In this document: in pieces, positions 17,776 through 30,908 of the stretch
Layout: the number at the start of each line of letters is the position of its first letter
Numbering within the stretch: the first letter of the stretch is position 1
DNA from: Pseudomonas fluorescens
GTDB taxonomy: Bacteria > Pseudomonadota > Gammaproteobacteria > Pseudomonadales > Pseudomonadaceae
NCBI RefSeq assembly: GCF_001307275.1
Contig: NZ_CP012831.1
Coordinates: 62,001 to 126,000, forward strand
Direction of reading: 5' to 3'
DNA: 64,000 nucleotides
Program-made: the position numbers and the translations under genes
The notes under the pieces: model-generated
What the model saw: only the letters and a program-made list of their open reading frames with translations
Database searches by the model: none
What the model was told of the DNA's origin: nothing

Positions 17776-18797
17776 TGTTCAAGCTTTCCCCCTTGGGCCG
17801 CCGACGCTTCGAGCGCTTCAGGAAAAACCGCCGGGGCTGGTGGTCGTTGTGGCTGTTCATCGGCCTGTTCATCCTGAGCCTGGGCGGCGAGTTGATCGCC
17901 AATGACAAGCCACTGGTGGTGAGCTACCAGGGCTCGCTGTATTTCCCGGTATTCAAGCGCCACACCGAGCAGGAATTTGGCGGGCAACTGCCGTTCCAGG
18001 CCGACTACCGCAGCAGCTACGTGCAGAACCTGATCCACAAGGACGGCGGCTGGCTGTGGTTTCCACCGATCCCGTTCAGCGACGACACCCCCAACTACGA
18101 CCTCAACCAGCCGGCCCCGAGCCCTCCCTCGGCGGTGAACTGGCTGGGCACCGATGACCAGTCTCGGGACGTGCTGGCCCGGGTGATCTTCGGCGCCCGG
18201 GTGTCGATCCTGTTCGCCCTGGCCCTGACCGCCATCAGTGCGCTGATCGGTATCGCCGCCGGTGCGTTACAGGGGTATTACGGCGGCTGGGTGGATCTGC
18301 TCGGGCAGCGCCTGCTGGAAGTCTGGTCCGGCCTGCCAGTGCTCTACCTGTTGATCATCCTGTCCGGCTTCGTCGAGCCGAACTTCTGGTGGCTGCTGGG
18401 GATCATGGCGCTGTTTTCCTGGCTGGCCCTGGTGGACGTGGTCCGCGCCGAGTTCCTGCGCGGGCGCAACCTGGAGTACGTCAAGGCGGCCAGGGCCCTG
18501 GGGCTCAGTGATCGCAAGGTGATCGTGCGGCATATCCTGCCCAACGCGATGAACGCCACCTTGAGCTACCTGCCCTTCATCCTCACCGGGGCGATCTCCA
18601 CCCTCACCGCCCTGGATTTTCTTGGCTTCGGCATGCCGGCCGGCAGCGCCTCCCTGGGCGAGTTGATCGCCCAGGGCAAACAGAACCTGCAAGCGCCATG
18701 GCTGGGGCTGACGGCGTTTTTCACCCTGGCCCTGATTCTTTCCCTGTTGGTGTTTATCGGCGAAGCGTTGCGAGACGCGTTCGACCCACGCTCTTGA
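17775..18797 (+). CDS. yejE: Peptide ABC transporter permease (YejE-like)
   Basis: This 340-residue permease begins with a basic N-terminus, then a first membrane helix (WWSLWLFIGLFILSLGG), a large periplasmic loop and a C-terminal transport domain with the EAA-type loop (KAARALGLSDRKVIVRHILPN). It overlaps the yejB stop codon by TGATG, showing translational coupling, and pairs with YejB. Confidence 0.92.
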   Translation: MFKLSPLGRRRFERFRKNRRGWWSLWLFIGLFILSLGGELIANDKPLVVSYQGSLYFPVFKRHTEQEFGGQLPFQADYRSSYVQNLIHKDGGWLWFPPIPFSDDTPNYDLNQPAPSPPSAVNWLGTDDQSRDVLARVIFGARVSILFALALTAISALIGIAAGALQGYYGGWVDLLGQRLLEVWSGLPVLYLLIILSGFVEPNFWWLLGIMALFSWLALVDVVRAEFLRGRNLEYVKAARALGLSDRKVIVRHILPNAMNATLSYLPFILTGAISTLTALDFLGFGMPAGSASLGELIAQGKQNLQAPWLGLTAFFTLALILSLLVFIGEALRDAFDPRS

Positions 18798-18823
18798 AAA
18801 CAACCATGAAGCGGAACCTTGAG

Positions 18824-20404
18824 ATGAGCGACAACCTGATCGAAATCCGCGACCTGAGCGTGGCCTTCAACGACCAAACGGTGGTGCGCAACCTGTGCCT
18901 GGACATCCGCCCCGGCGAATGCCTGGCCCTGGTGGGCGAGTCGGGCTCCGGCAAGTCGGTGACGGCCCATTCGATCCTGCAATTGCTGCCCGAGACCGGC
19001 ACCCGCACCACCGGCAGCATTCGCTATCGCGGCCAGGAACTGCTGGGCGCCGAGGCCAAGACCCTGCGGGAGTTGCGCGGCAACCGCATCGCCATGATCT
19101 TCCAGGAACCGATGACCTCGCTGAACCCGCTGCACAGCGTCGAAAAGCAGATCGGTGAAACCCTGATGCTGCACCGGGGCCAGGGCGGCAAGGCGGCGCG
19201 CCAGCGCATTCTGGAGCTGCTGGCCCTGGTGGGCATTCAGAAACCCGCCGAGCGGCTCAAGGCCTACCCCCATCAACTGTCCGGGGGCCAGCGGCAACGG
19301 GTGATGATCGCCATGGCCCTGGCCTGCGAGCCGGAGCTGTTGATCGCCGACGAACCGACCACCGCGCTGGACGTGACCGTGCAACGAAAGATCCTGCTGT
19401 TGCTCAAGTCCTTGCAGCAACGGCTCGGCATGTCCTTGCTGCTGATCAGTCACGACCTCAACCTGGTGCGCAGCATCGCCCAACGGGTGTGTGTGATGAA
19501 GGCCGGGGAAATCGTCGAGCAGGCGCCTTGCGAAACCCTGTTCAGCGCACCGAAACATCCCTACAGCTGCGAGCTGCTGCACGCCGAACCGGAAGGCGAA
19601 GCCCTGCCCCGGGACGAGCGCGAAGACGTGCTGCAGGTGCGGGACCTGCGCGTCAGCTTTGCCCTGGGCGGCGGGCTGTTCCGGCGCAAGGAATACCTGC
19701 GCGCCGTGGACGGTATCAGCCTGAGCATCCAGCGCGGCAAGACCCTGGGCATCGTCGGCGAATCCGGCTCAGGCAAGTCCACCCTCGGCCAGGCGATCCT
19801 GCGGCTGATCGAGTCCGAAGGCAGCATCCACTTCCAGGGCCAGGCCCTCGAGCAGTTATCCCACAAGGCATTGCGGCCATGGCGCAGGAAGATGCAGGTG
19901 GTGTTCCAGGACCCGTTCGGCAGCCTCAGCCCGCGAATGTCGGTGCAGCAGATCATCAGCGAAGGCCTGGAGGTGCACAGCCCGTCCAGCCCTGAAGAAT
20001 GCGAAGCCCAGGTGATCCAGGCGCTCAAGGAAGTCGGCCTCGATCCACAGAGCCGCCACCGCTACCCCCATGAGTTTTCCGGCGGCCAGCGCCAACGCAT
20101 CGCCATCGCCCGGGCCCTGGTGCTCAAGCCGGCCCTGATCCTGTTGGACGAACCGACCTCGGCCCTGGACCGTACCGTGCAGAAGCAAGTGGTCGCGCTG
20201 CTGCGTCAGCTCCAGGAAAAACACGGCCTGACCTACCTGTTCATCAGCCATGACCTCGCGGTGGTCCGCGCCCTGGCTCACGACATGATCGTGATCAAGG
20301 ATGGCAAGGTGGTCGAGCAAGGCGCCAGTCATGACGTGTTCGACTCGCCCCGGCATCCCTATACCAAGGAGTTGTTGGCGGCGGCGCATCCGGGGTGGGC
20401 ATAA
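18824..20404 (+). CDS. yejF: Peptide ABC transporter, duplicated ATP-binding protein (YejF-like)
   Basis: The protein has 526 residues holding two ABC ATPase domains in one chain. The first has GESGSGKS and LSGGQRQR, the second GESGSGKST and FSGGQRQR, each with a Walker B DEPT. This double-ATPase form is typical of YejF. I choose the ATG at 18824 ([10 protein letters not shown]), matching family starts, over one 18 bases upstream with no ribosome-binding site. It closes the yejABEF operon, 26 bases after yejE. Confidence 0.92.
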   Translation: MSDNLIEIRDLSVAFNDQTVVRNLCLDIRPGECLALVGESGSGKSVTAHSILQLLPETGTRTTGSIRYRGQELLGAEAKTLRELRGNRIAMIFQEPMTSLNPLHSVEKQIGETLMLHRGQGGKAARQRILELLALVGIQKPAERLKAYPHQLSGGQRQRVMIAMALACEPELLIADEPTTALDVTVQRKILLLLKSLQQRLGMSLLLISHDLNLVRSIAQRVCVMKAGEIVEQAPCETLFSAPKHPYSCELLHAEPEGEALPRDEREDVLQVRDLRVSFALGGGLFRRKEYLRAVDGISLSIQRGKTLGIVGESGSGKSTLGQAILRLIESEGSIHFQGQALEQLSHKALRPWRRKMQVVFQDPFGSLSPRMSVQQIISEGLEVHSPSSPEECEAQVIQALKEVGLDPQSRHRYPHEFSGGQRQRIAIARALVLKPALILLDEPTSALDRTVQKQVVALLRQLQEKHGLTYLFISHDLAVVRALAHDMIVIKDGKVVEQGASHDVFDSPRHPYTKELLAAAHPGWA

Positions 20405-20435
20405 TGCAGTGCATGACCTGGCTCCGTATCGCGCC

Positions 20436-20459
20436 CATCGCGAGCAAGCTCGCTCCCAC
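20436..20459. repeat. Single REP element, class GCGAGCTTGCTCGCGAT
   Basis: One copy reading CATCGCGAGCAAGCTCGCTC with the CCCAC tail, without an inverted partner nearby. Confidence 0.85.
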
Positions 20460-20545
20460 AGTGGTCTGCATCGCGCCGAATATAGAGTCCGGGCGGCATT
20501 TCGACGATGACGGCCTGACAGGCACTACCTAATCCGGACCCGACC

Positions 20546-21961
<1,416 letters not shown>

Positions 21962-22013
21962 AGAGACTTCATTCTCAAAATATAGACTGCCGGTTTTGGA
22001 GCGCTTTGCGCTC

Positions 22014-22085
22014 CATCGCGAGCAAGCTCGCTCCCACAGTTGACCGCGTAACTCAAGAACCTGTGGGAGCGAGCTCGCTCGCGAT
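22014..22085. repeat. REPIN, class GCGAGCTTGCTCGCGAT
   Basis: Inverted REP pair (22014-22037 and 22063-22085), the second copy with a C for T in the loop (GAGCTCGCTC). A hairpin GGAGCGC/GCGCTCC directly precedes it and could help end the hbcR transcript. Confidence 0.88.
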
Positions 22086-22186
22086 GAGGCCAGCCCATCC
22101 CCTAAAAATCTCAAAACAGAGACAAAACCCTCACTCCCGCCCTACAAAATAAAACAATTTCCTTATATTTCAGCCAGTTACACACC

Positions 22187-22202
22187 TGGCACAAAACTCG
22201 CT
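22187..22202 (+). promoter_or_regulatory. Sigma-54 promoter of the 3-hydroxybutyrate operon
   Basis: TGGCAC-AAAAC-TCGCT: GG at 22188-22189 and GC at 22200-22201 with exactly 10 bases between, the -24/-12 layout. It lies about 50 bases before the GntP permease ATG. An inverted repeat GCCAG-N8-CTGGC (22173-22190) overlaps the -24 box. Confidence 0.8.
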
Positions 22203-22253
22203 AAAGCCTCTCCCACAGCGTCACCACAACAATAACAATCCAGGAGACACACC

Positions 22254-23645
22254 ATGAGTGTGATCATTGCCTTGGCAGCTCTCGCGCTGCTGATGGTTGC
22301 CGCCTACCGTGGCTACAGCGTTATCCTCTTTGCCCCCATCGCCGCCCTCGGTGCCGTCCTGCTCACCGACCCTTCCGCCGTCGCCCCCGCATTCACCGGG
22401 GTGTTCATGGAGAAAATGGTCGGCTTCATCAAACTGTATTTCCCGGTGTTCCTGCTCGGCGCGGTGTTCGGCAAGCTGATCGAGCTGTCGGGGTTCTCCC
22501 GCTCCATCGTCGCCGCGGCGATTCGCTTGCTGGGGACGCGCCAGGCCATGCTGGTGATCGTGCTGGTCTGCGCCTTGCTGACCTATGGCGGCGTGTCGCT
22601 GTTTGTCGTGGTGTTCGCGGTGTACCCGTTCGCCGCCGAGATGTTCCGCCAGAGCAATATCCCCAAGCGTCTGATCCCGGCCACCATCGCCCTCGGCGCA
22701 TTCTCCTTCACCATGGACGCCCTGCCCGGCACGCCGCAGATCCAGAACATCATCCCCAGCACGTTCTTCAACACCACCGCCTGGGCCGCACCGTGGCTGG
22801 GGGTGATCGGTACAATCTTCGTGTTCAGCCTCGGCATGCTGTTTTTGCAACGCCAGCGCAACAAGGCCCAGAGTGTGGGCGAAGGCTACGGCACCGAGTT
22901 GCGCAACGAGCCGGAAACCGCCGAAGACATCAAGCTGCCGAACCCGTGGATCGCCGTTTCGCCACTGCTGGCGGTGGGCATCATGAACCTGCTGTTTACC
23001 CAGTGGATCCCACAGTGGTACGGCAAGACCCACAGCCTGGCGCTGCCGGGCATGGCCACACCGGTGACCAGCGACATCGCCAAGCTCACCGCGATCTGGG
23101 CAGTGCAGGCGGCGTTGCTGGTGGGCATCATCATGGTCTTGCTGTTCGGCTTCCGGGCCATTCGCAGCAAACTGGCCGAAGGCAGCAAGAGTGCCGTGGG
23201 CGGTGCGTTGCTGGCGGCGATGAACACCGCTTCGGAATACGGCTTCGGCGCGGTCATCGCCTCCTTGCCGGGCTTCCTGGTGCTGGCCGACTGGCTCAAG
23301 AACATTCCCAACCCGCTGGTCAACGAAGCGGTGACGGTCACGCTGCTGGCGGGCATCACCGGCTCCGCCTCGGGCGGCATGAGCATCGCCTTGGCGGCGA
23401 TGTCTGAAAGCTTTATCAGCGCCGCCCACGCCGCCAACATTCCCCTGGAAGTACTGCACCGGGTGGCCGCCATGGCCAGCGGCGGCATGGACACCCTGCC
23501 CCACAATGGCGCGGTGATTACCCTGCTGGCGGTGACCGGGCTGACCCACCGCGAAGCCTACAAAGACATTTTCTGCATTACGCTGATCAAGACCCTCGCG
23601 GTGTTCTTCGTGATCGCTGTGTTCTACGCCACTGGCATTGTGTGA
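22254..23645 (+). CDS. GntP-family permease, probably for 3-hydroxybutyrate
   Basis: This 463-residue inner-membrane protein has about a dozen hydrophobic segments and the GntP-family character (gluconate/short-chain hydroxy acid:H+ symporters), for example the early MVAAYRGYSVILFAPIAAL region and late SGGMDTLPHNGAV. It is the first gene after the sigma-54 promoter and is followed after 7 bases by the 3-hydroxybutyrate dehydrogenase, which suggests it imports 3-hydroxybutyrate or a related hydroxy acid. Substrate is inferred from context. Confidence 0.88.
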   Translation: MSVIIALAALALLMVAAYRGYSVILFAPIAALGAVLLTDPSAVAPAFTGVFMEKMVGFIKLYFPVFLLGAVFGKLIELSGFSRSIVAAAIRLLGTRQAMLVIVLVCALLTYGGVSLFVVVFAVYPFAAEMFRQSNIPKRLIPATIALGAFSFTMDALPGTPQIQNIIPSTFFNTTAWAAPWLGVIGTIFVFSLGMLFLQRQRNKAQSVGEGYGTELRNEPETAEDIKLPNPWIAVSPLLAVGIMNLLFTQWIPQWYGKTHSLALPGMATPVTSDIAKLTAIWAVQAALLVGIIMVLLFGFRAIRSKLAEGSKSAVGGALLAAMNTASEYGFGAVIASLPGFLVLADWLKNIPNPLVNEAVTVTLLAGITGSASGGMSIALAAMSESFISAAHAANIPLEVLHRVAAMASGGMDTLPHNGAVITLLAVTGLTHREAYKDIFCITLIKTLAVFFVIAVFYATGIV

Positions 23646-23652
23646 GGTTCCC

Positions 23653-24429
23653 ATGACAACTGCTCTTTCGGGCAAGACCGCCCTGGTCACCGGTTCTACC
23701 AGCGGCATCGGCCTGGGCATCGCCCTGAGCCTGGCCAAGGCCGGCGCCAACCTGATCCTCAACGGCTTCGGCGATGCCTCGGCGGTGATCGCCGAGGTCA
23801 AACAATTCGGCGGCAAGGTCGGTCATCATCCGGCCGATGTCAGCGACCCGGCGCAAATCGCCGACATGCTCGCCTACGCCGAGCGCGAGTTCGGCGGCGT
23901 GGACATCCTGGTGAACAACGCCGGGATCCAGCACGTGGCCGCCGTGGAGGACTTTCCGGTGGAGCGCTGGGACTCGATCATTGCCATCAACCTGTCCTCG
24001 GTGTTCCACGCCACGCGCCTGAGCCTGCCAGGCATGCGGGCCAAGGGCTGGGGCCGGATCGTCAACATCGCCTCGGTGCATGGCCAGGTTGGCTCGGTGG
24101 GCAAGGCGGCGTATGTCGCGGCCAAGCATGGGGTGATCGGCCTGACCAAGGTGGTCGGCCTGGAAACCGCCACCAGCAACGTGACCTGCAACGCCATCTG
24201 CCCGGGCTGGGTGCTGACACCACTGGTGCAAAAACAGATCGACGACCGCATCGCCGCCGGCGTTGACCCGCAACAGGCGCAGCATGATCTGCTGGCCGAG
24301 AAACAACCGTCCCTGGAATTCGTCACCCCGCCGCAACTGGGGGAGCTGGTGCTGTTCCTGTGCAGCGAAGCCGGCAGCCAGGTGCGGGGCGCGGCGTGGA
24401 ATATCGATGGTGGGTGGTTGGCCCAGTAA
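23653..24429 (+). CDS. bdhA: 3-hydroxybutyrate dehydrogenase
   Basis: This 258-residue short-chain dehydrogenase has the NAD-binding motif TGSTSGIGLGIA (about 13-24), NNAG, and the catalytic Ser-Tyr-x3-Lys in IASVHGQVGSVGKAAYVAAKHG. It converts (R)-3-hydroxybutyrate to acetoacetate with NAD. I start at ATG 23653 (MTTALSGKTALVTG), with TGAGG upstream, rather than at the in-frame start 15 bases earlier. It lies 7 bases after the permease and is followed by the acetoacetyl-CoA synthetase, completing the route to acetoacetyl-CoA. Confidence 0.93.
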   Translation: MTTALSGKTALVTGSTSGIGLGIALSLAKAGANLILNGFGDASAVIAEVKQFGGKVGHHPADVSDPAQIADMLAYAEREFGGVDILVNNAGIQHVAAVEDFPVERWDSIIAINLSSVFHATRLSLPGMRAKGWGRIVNIASVHGQVGSVGKAAYVAAKHGVIGLTKVVGLETATSNVTCNAICPGWVLTPLVQKQIDDRIAAGVDPQQAQHDLLAEKQPSLEFVTPPQLGELVLFLCSEAGSQVRGAAWNIDGGWLAQ

Positions 24430-24459
24430 CACCACCTTCCTCTGGCGAACGCGTTTCGT

Positions 24460-24548
24460 GTGGCGAGGGAGCTTGCTCCCGCTGGACTGCGAAGCAGGCC
24501 CAACAGGCGGCCGCTACGCAGCCGAGCGGGAGCAAGCTCCCTCGCCAC
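24460..24548. repeat. REPIN, class GCGAGGGAGCTTGCTCCCGCT
   Basis: Inverted pair of the third REP class (GTGGCGAGGGAGCTTGCTCC and complement) in the gap between bdhA and aacS. Confidence 0.9.
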
Positions 24549-24620
24549 AGAAGCTGTTCTCGCCATAAGTAACGCCTTGTGCTGCAATGTTTACAAGCCC
24601 GAAAAAACAAGAGGCCCCCC

Positions 24621-26576
<1,956 letters not shown>

Positions 26577-26588
26577 CCGTGAGGGCCT

Positions 26589-26666
26589 CATCGCGAGCAA
26601 GCTCGCTCCCACAGTGGATCTCCGGTGACTGGCAGACCCCATGTGGGAACGAGTTCGCTCGCGATG
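26589..26666. repeat. REPIN, class GCGAGCTTGCTCGCGAT
   Basis: Inverted REP pair between the convergent aacS and PilU-like genes. The right copy is diverged (GTGGGAACGAGTTCGCTCGC). Confidence 0.88.
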
Positions 26667-26679
26667 AACGATAACCCGA

Positions 26680-27798
26680 TCAATCCATAAGCCCCCACTC
26701 ACCCGCTGCCGGATCGGCCGGTGGCGCCACCGCCCCCGACTCGGTATGCAGCTTCAAACGCAACCGCAGGTTGTTCGCCGAATCGGCATTTTTCAGCGCC
26801 TCCTCCTCGTCGATGGCGCCTTCGACCACCAGGTTGAACAAGGCCTGGTCAAAGGTTTGCATGCCCAGTTCCTCTGACTTTTCCATGATGCCCTTGAGCT
26901 CGCCAAGCTCGTTGCGCCGGATCAGGTCGGCCACCGTGGGCGAACCCAGCATGACTTCCACCGCCGCCCGCCGCTGGCCGGTACGGGTGCGCACCAGGCG
27001 TTGGGAAACGAACGCCTTGAGGTTGTTGCCCAGGTCGTTCAACAACTGCGGCCGGCGCTCTTCCGGAAAGAAATTGATCACCCGGTCCAGGGCCTGGTTG
27101 GCGTTATGGGCATGCAAGGTGGAAATCACCAAGTGCCCGGTGTCGGCAAACGACAGGGCATGCTCCATGGTTTCCCGATCGCGGATTTCGCCGATCAGCA
27201 CCACGTCCGGCGCCTGGCGCAAAGTGTTTTTCAGGGCCGCATGAAAACTGCGGGTGTCGACACCGACTTCCCGTTGGTTGATGATGGATTTCTTGTGCCG
27301 ATGGATATACTCCACCGGGTCCTCGATGGTGATGATGTGGCCGCTGCTGTTGCGATTGCGGTAATCGATCAGCGCCGCCAGGGAAGTCGACTTGCCCGAA
27401 CCTGTCGCGCCGACGAACAGCATCAACCCCTGTTTCTGCATGATGCTGTCCAACAGCACCCGGGGCAGTTTCAGGTCTTCGAAGCGCGGGATGTCCAGCT
27501 TGACGTTGCGGATCACCATGGAGACGTCATTGCGCTGCTTGAAGACATTGACCCGGAACCGCCCGACGCCGGCCAGGGAGATCGCCAGGTTCATTTCCAG
27601 TTCCCGATCGAACTCAAGGCGCTGTTCGGCGTCCATCAAAGACTCGGCGAGCCGGGCAATGTCGCCGACCTTGAAGGCCTCGTTACCCAAGGGCTTGAGC
27701 ACGCCCTCGAAACGCGCGCACGGCGGTGCCCCCGTAGACATGTAAAGATCGGAACCATTCTGGCTCGCCAGGATTCGCAACAACGGATCGATTTCCAT
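26680..27798 (-). CDS. PilT/PilU-family type IV pilus ATPase (PilU-like)
   Basis: The protein has 372 residues starting MEIDPLLRILASQNGSDLY, with GGAAG 8 bases before the ATG. Walker A GATGSGKST, the Asp box IGEIRDRET and the His box HLVISTLHAHNA are present, the hallmarks of pilus retraction ATPases. The N-terminal start and the long acidic C-terminal tail (GAIDEEEALKNAD) resemble PilU more than PilT. PilU normally assists PilT in retraction and twitching. Here no pilT or other pilus gene is adjacent, so it is an isolated copy. Frame is open upstream to 27870 but without better signals. Confidence 0.88.
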   Translation of the reverse strand: MEIDPLLRILASQNGSDLYMSTGAPPCARFEGVLKPLGNEAFKVGDIARLAESLMDAEQRLEFDRELEMNLAISLAGVGRFRVNVFKQRNDVSMVIRNVKLDIPRFEDLKLPRVLLDSIMQKQGLMLFVGATGSGKSTSLAALIDYRNRNSSGHIITIEDPVEYIHRHKKSIINQREVGVDTRSFHAALKNTLRQAPDVVLIGEIRDRETMEHALSFADTGHLVISTLHAHNANQALDRVINFFPEERRPQLLNDLGNNLKAFVSQRLVRTRTGQRRAAVEVMLGSPTVADLIRRNELGELKGIMEKSEELGMQTFDQALFNLVVEGAIDEEEALKNADSANNLRLRLKLHTESGAVAPPADPAAGEWGLMD

Positions 27799-27930
27799 GG
27801 ACTGAAACTTCCGCGAGACATCAATGAAACAAGTTGAGCCGAACATGAAACCCTTCAGACCCGCCCGCACTTACTTTCCTCAAAGGATAGTAGACGCCGT
27901 GGTACAGACACGACAGCCAGGGATTGCGTG

Positions 27931-30468
27931 ATGAACGCGACACCCGCCGGCAATGATGCCCAGCGCCTGGTCAGCCAGGTGGACTGGGCCCAGACCCCAT
28001 TGGGCACTGCCCGAAACTGGCCCCAGAGTCTGCGCACCGCCGTGGACATCGTGCTCCATTCGCCGATGCCGATGGCCTTGCTGTGGGGCGCGCAGCTGAC
28101 CCATCTCTACAACGACGCCTTCGGCCGACTGAGCGGTGACAAGCACCCCCGGGCGTTCGGCCAGCCGACCCATGCAGCATGGCCCGAACTCAAAGGGGCA
28201 ACCCAAGGGATTTACCACCGCGTGTTGCAAGGCCAGACGCACACCTGCCGCGACCAGCACTGGCACGTGCCCTTCGCTGGTCGCCTCTGCGATGTCTGGC
28301 TGGATCTGACCTACAGCCCGGTGCATGACGAAAGCGGCAGCGTCGCCGGCATCCTGGTCACCGCCATCGAGACCAGCGAACGCCGCCGCCTGGCCATGGA
28401 ATTCGAACGGCGCTCCGAGGCCAGCCTCAAGGCCCAGCACGAAAGCGAAGAGCGCCTGCAACTGGCCCTGGCCGCCGCCGACGCGCTGGGCACCTGGGAT
28501 TGGGACATCAGCGAAGACCGCTTCATTGCCGACGCCCATTTCGCCCTGCTGCATGGCGTCGACCCGAACCTGTCGCGCCAGCTGCCCATCAGCGCCTACC
28601 TCGAAGGCGTGCATCCCGAAGACCGGGCGATGGTTGCCCGCAGCATCAAGCACTGCATTACCCATGGCACCGAATACGCCGAAGAGTACCGGCTGTTGCA
28701 GCCCAACGATGAATTACGCTGGGTGTACGTGCGCGGCCGTTGCTACAAGGACCGCCACGGCCGACCCAAGCGTTTTCTGGGCGCGGCCCTGGACCTGACC
28801 GAACGCAAGCGCACCGAGCAAGCCCTGCGCCAGAGCCAGACCGAGCTGCAGTTGATCATCAACGCCATGCCGATCCTCATCAGCTACGCGGACCGCGAAG
28901 AGCGCTTCCGGCTTAACAACAGCGCCTACCTGGACTGGTACGGCCTGACCCCGCAGGAGCTCTACGGCAAGACCATCCGCGAAGTGCTCGGCGAAGAGGC
29001 CTATGCCGCCCGCGCCCAACAGATCGCCGATGCCCTGGCCGGCAAGCCGTGCAGCTTCACCTTGCAGATGGACCATCGCGACGGTCGCCCGCGCCATGCA
29101 CTGATCAACTACTTGCCTCGCCACGGGACGGACGGGGCGGTGAACGGTTTCTACATCTTCGTGATCGACGAGACCGAGAGCCGGAAAACCGAGGAAGCCC
29201 TGCGCAACCTCAACGAAACACTGGAGGAACGGGTCATCGCCCGGACCCGGCAACTGGCCGAAGCCAACCATCGCCTGCAAAGCGAGATGTTCGAACGCGA
29301 GCGCGCCGAAGAAGCCCTGCGCCATGCGCAGAAAATGGAGGCCGTGGGCCAACTCACCGGCGGCATTGCCCATGACTTCAACAACATGCTCACCGGCATC
29401 CTCGGCAGCCTCGACCTGATGCAACGCTACATCGCCGCCGGCCGCACCGCCGAGATCGGGCGCTTCACCGAAGCGGCGGTGTCCTCGGCCAACCGCGCCG
29501 CGGCCCTGACTCATCGGCTGCTGGCGTTTTCCCGCCGCCAGTCCCTGGACCGCAAGCCGCTGGACGCCAACGAGCTGGTGCGTTCGCTCGAAGACCTGCT
29601 GAGCCGGACCACCGGCGATCACATCGTGCTGCGGCTGCAACTGACCCCCGAGCTGTGGCCGGTCAGCACCGATGCCAGCCAGTTGGAAAACGCCCTGCTC
29701 AACCTGGTGATCAACGCCCGGGATGCCATGCCCGACGGCGGCGAATTGATCGTCGAAACCGCCAACGTCTATCTGGACGGCACTGACATCAATACCCTCG
29801 AACCGGTCAAGGTCGGCGACTACGTGATGATCGCGGTCAGCGACAACGGCAGCGGCATGACCCCCGCCGTGCTGGCCAAGGCCTTCGACCCGTTCTTCAC
29901 CACCAAGCCCATCGGCCAGGGCACCGGCCTGGGCTTGTCGATGATCTACGGGTTTGCCCAACAGTCGGGTGGACACCTCAACCTGGACAGCGTGCCGGGC
30001 CAGGGCACACGGGTGCAGTTGTACCTGCCGCGCTTGCACGTTGCGCCGGCCCAACAACCCGCCACCGCGGAGACGGTCGACGTACCGCCGGCCATCGCCG
30101 GGGAAACCGTGTTGCTGGTGGAAGATGAACCGGCGGTGCGCATGCTGGTGCTCGACCTGTTGAAGACCTTGGGCTACACCGCCCTGGAAGCCCAGGACGC
30201 CATGACGGCCCTGCCCCTGCTGGAATCGGAGCAGCGCATCGACCTGCTGGTGACCGACGTCGGGCTGCCGGGCATGAATGGCCGGCAACTGGCGGAAATC
30301 GCCCGCCAGCACCGCCCAGGGCTGAAAGTGCTGTTCATGACCGGTTACGCGCAGAAAGCCGCCGAGCGCCAGGGGTTCCTCGACCAGGGCATGGACATGG
30401 TCGCCAAGCCCTTCACCCTCGATCTGCTGGCCAACAAGATTCGGACGATGATCAACCATGACAGCTGA
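27931..30468 (+). CDS. Hybrid sensor histidine kinase with PAS domains and a C-terminal receiver
   Basis: The protein has 845 residues. N-terminal PAS/GAF-like sensor region (about 1-160), then two PAS domains (about 165-290 and 300-415), a coiled-coil linker with [15 protein letters not shown], a HisKA dimerisation helix with the phospho-acceptor His481 (GGIAHDFNN), an HATPase domain ([30 protein letters not shown]) and a receiver domain with Asp776 ([12 protein letters not shown]). No membrane segment is seen, so it is probably cytoplasmic. No cognate regulator gene is adjacent. Signal unknown. An adjacent GTG one codon earlier is an alternative start. Confidence 0.92.
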   Translation: MNATPAGNDAQRLVSQVDWAQTPLGTARNWPQSLRTAVDIVLHSPMPMALLWGAQLTHLYNDAFGRLSGDKHPRAFGQPTHAAWPELKGATQGIYHRVLQGQTHTCRDQHWHVPFAGRLCDVWLDLTYSPVHDESGSVAGILVTAIETSERRRLAMEFERRSEASLKAQHESEERLQLALAAADALGTWDWDISEDRFIADAHFALLHGVDPNLSRQLPISAYLEGVHPEDRAMVARSIKHCITHGTEYAEEYRLLQPNDELRWVYVRGRCYKDRHGRPKRFLGAALDLTERKRTEQALRQSQTELQLIINAMPILISYADREERFRLNNSAYLDWYGLTPQELYGKTIREVLGEEAYAARAQQIADALAGKPCSFTLQMDHRDGRPRHALINYLPRHGTDGAVNGFYIFVIDETESRKTEEALRNLNETLEERVIARTRQLAEANHRLQSEMFERERAEEALRHAQKMEAVGQLTGGIAHDFNNMLTGILGSLDLMQRYIAAGRTAEIGRFTEAAVSSANRAAALTHRLLAFSRRQSLDRKPLDANELVRSLEDLLSRTTGDHIVLRLQLTPELWPVSTDASQLENALLNLVINARDAMPDGGELIVETANVYLDGTDINTLEPVKVGDYVMIAVSDNGSGMTPAVLAKAFDPFFTTKPIGQGTGLGLSMIYGFAQQSGGHLNLDSVPGQGTRVQLYLPRLHVAPAQQPATAETVDVPPAIAGETVLLVEDEPAVRMLVLDLLKTLGYTALEAQDAMTALPLLESEQRIDLLVTDVGLPGMNGRQLAEIARQHRPGLKVLFMTGYAQKAAERQGFLDQGMDMVAKPFTLDLLANKIRTMINHDS

Positions 30469-30516
30469 CTTGAGGCATAATCGCCGCCCCGTCGCACCGT
30501 TCAGGTCACCGCTGCA

Positions 30517-30792
30517 ATGAAAGCCCAAGCCCGCCATATCCTGGTGAAAACCGCCGAAGAAGCCGAACAGCTCAAGCAACGCATCGCCAAGGGCGAAGCC
30601 TTCGATGTGCTGGCCAAGAAATACTCCACCTGCCCCTCGGGCAAACGCGGCGGCGACCTGGGCGAAGTGCGGCCGGGGCAGATGGTCGGTGCGATCGATG
30701 CGGTGATCTTCAAGAAGCCTTTGCGGGTGGTACATGGGCCGATCAAGAGCAAGTTCGGCTATCACCTGGTGCAGGTGTTCTACCGGGATTGA
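30517..30792 (+). CDS. Parvulin-type peptidyl-prolyl isomerase (second copy)
   Basis: A 91-residue single parvulin domain (RHILVKT, STCPSGKRGGDLG, FGYHLVQVF). It has no signal peptide and should work in the cytoplasm. It is clearly related to the protein at 14343-14624 but far from identical, so this is an old duplication. It follows the hybrid kinase by about 50 bases and is followed by a REPIN. Confidence 0.9.
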   Translation: MKAQARHILVKTAEEAEQLKQRIAKGEAFDVLAKKYSTCPSGKRGGDLGEVRPGQMVGAIDAVIFKKPLRVVHGPIKSKFGYHLVQVFYRD

Positions 30793-30802
30793 AACCGAGC
30801 CT

Positions 30803-30890
30803 GTGGGAGCGAGCTTGCTCGCGATGGCGACGACACAGTCAACATTTCTGCAAGCTGACCCAGCGCTATCGCGAGCAAGCTCGCTCCCAC
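30803..30890. repeat. REPIN, class GCGAGCTTGCTCGCGAT
   Basis: Near-perfect inverted REP pair between two convergent genes. Confidence 0.92.
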
Positions 30891-30908
30891 AGGTTTTGTG
30901 CCCACTTA

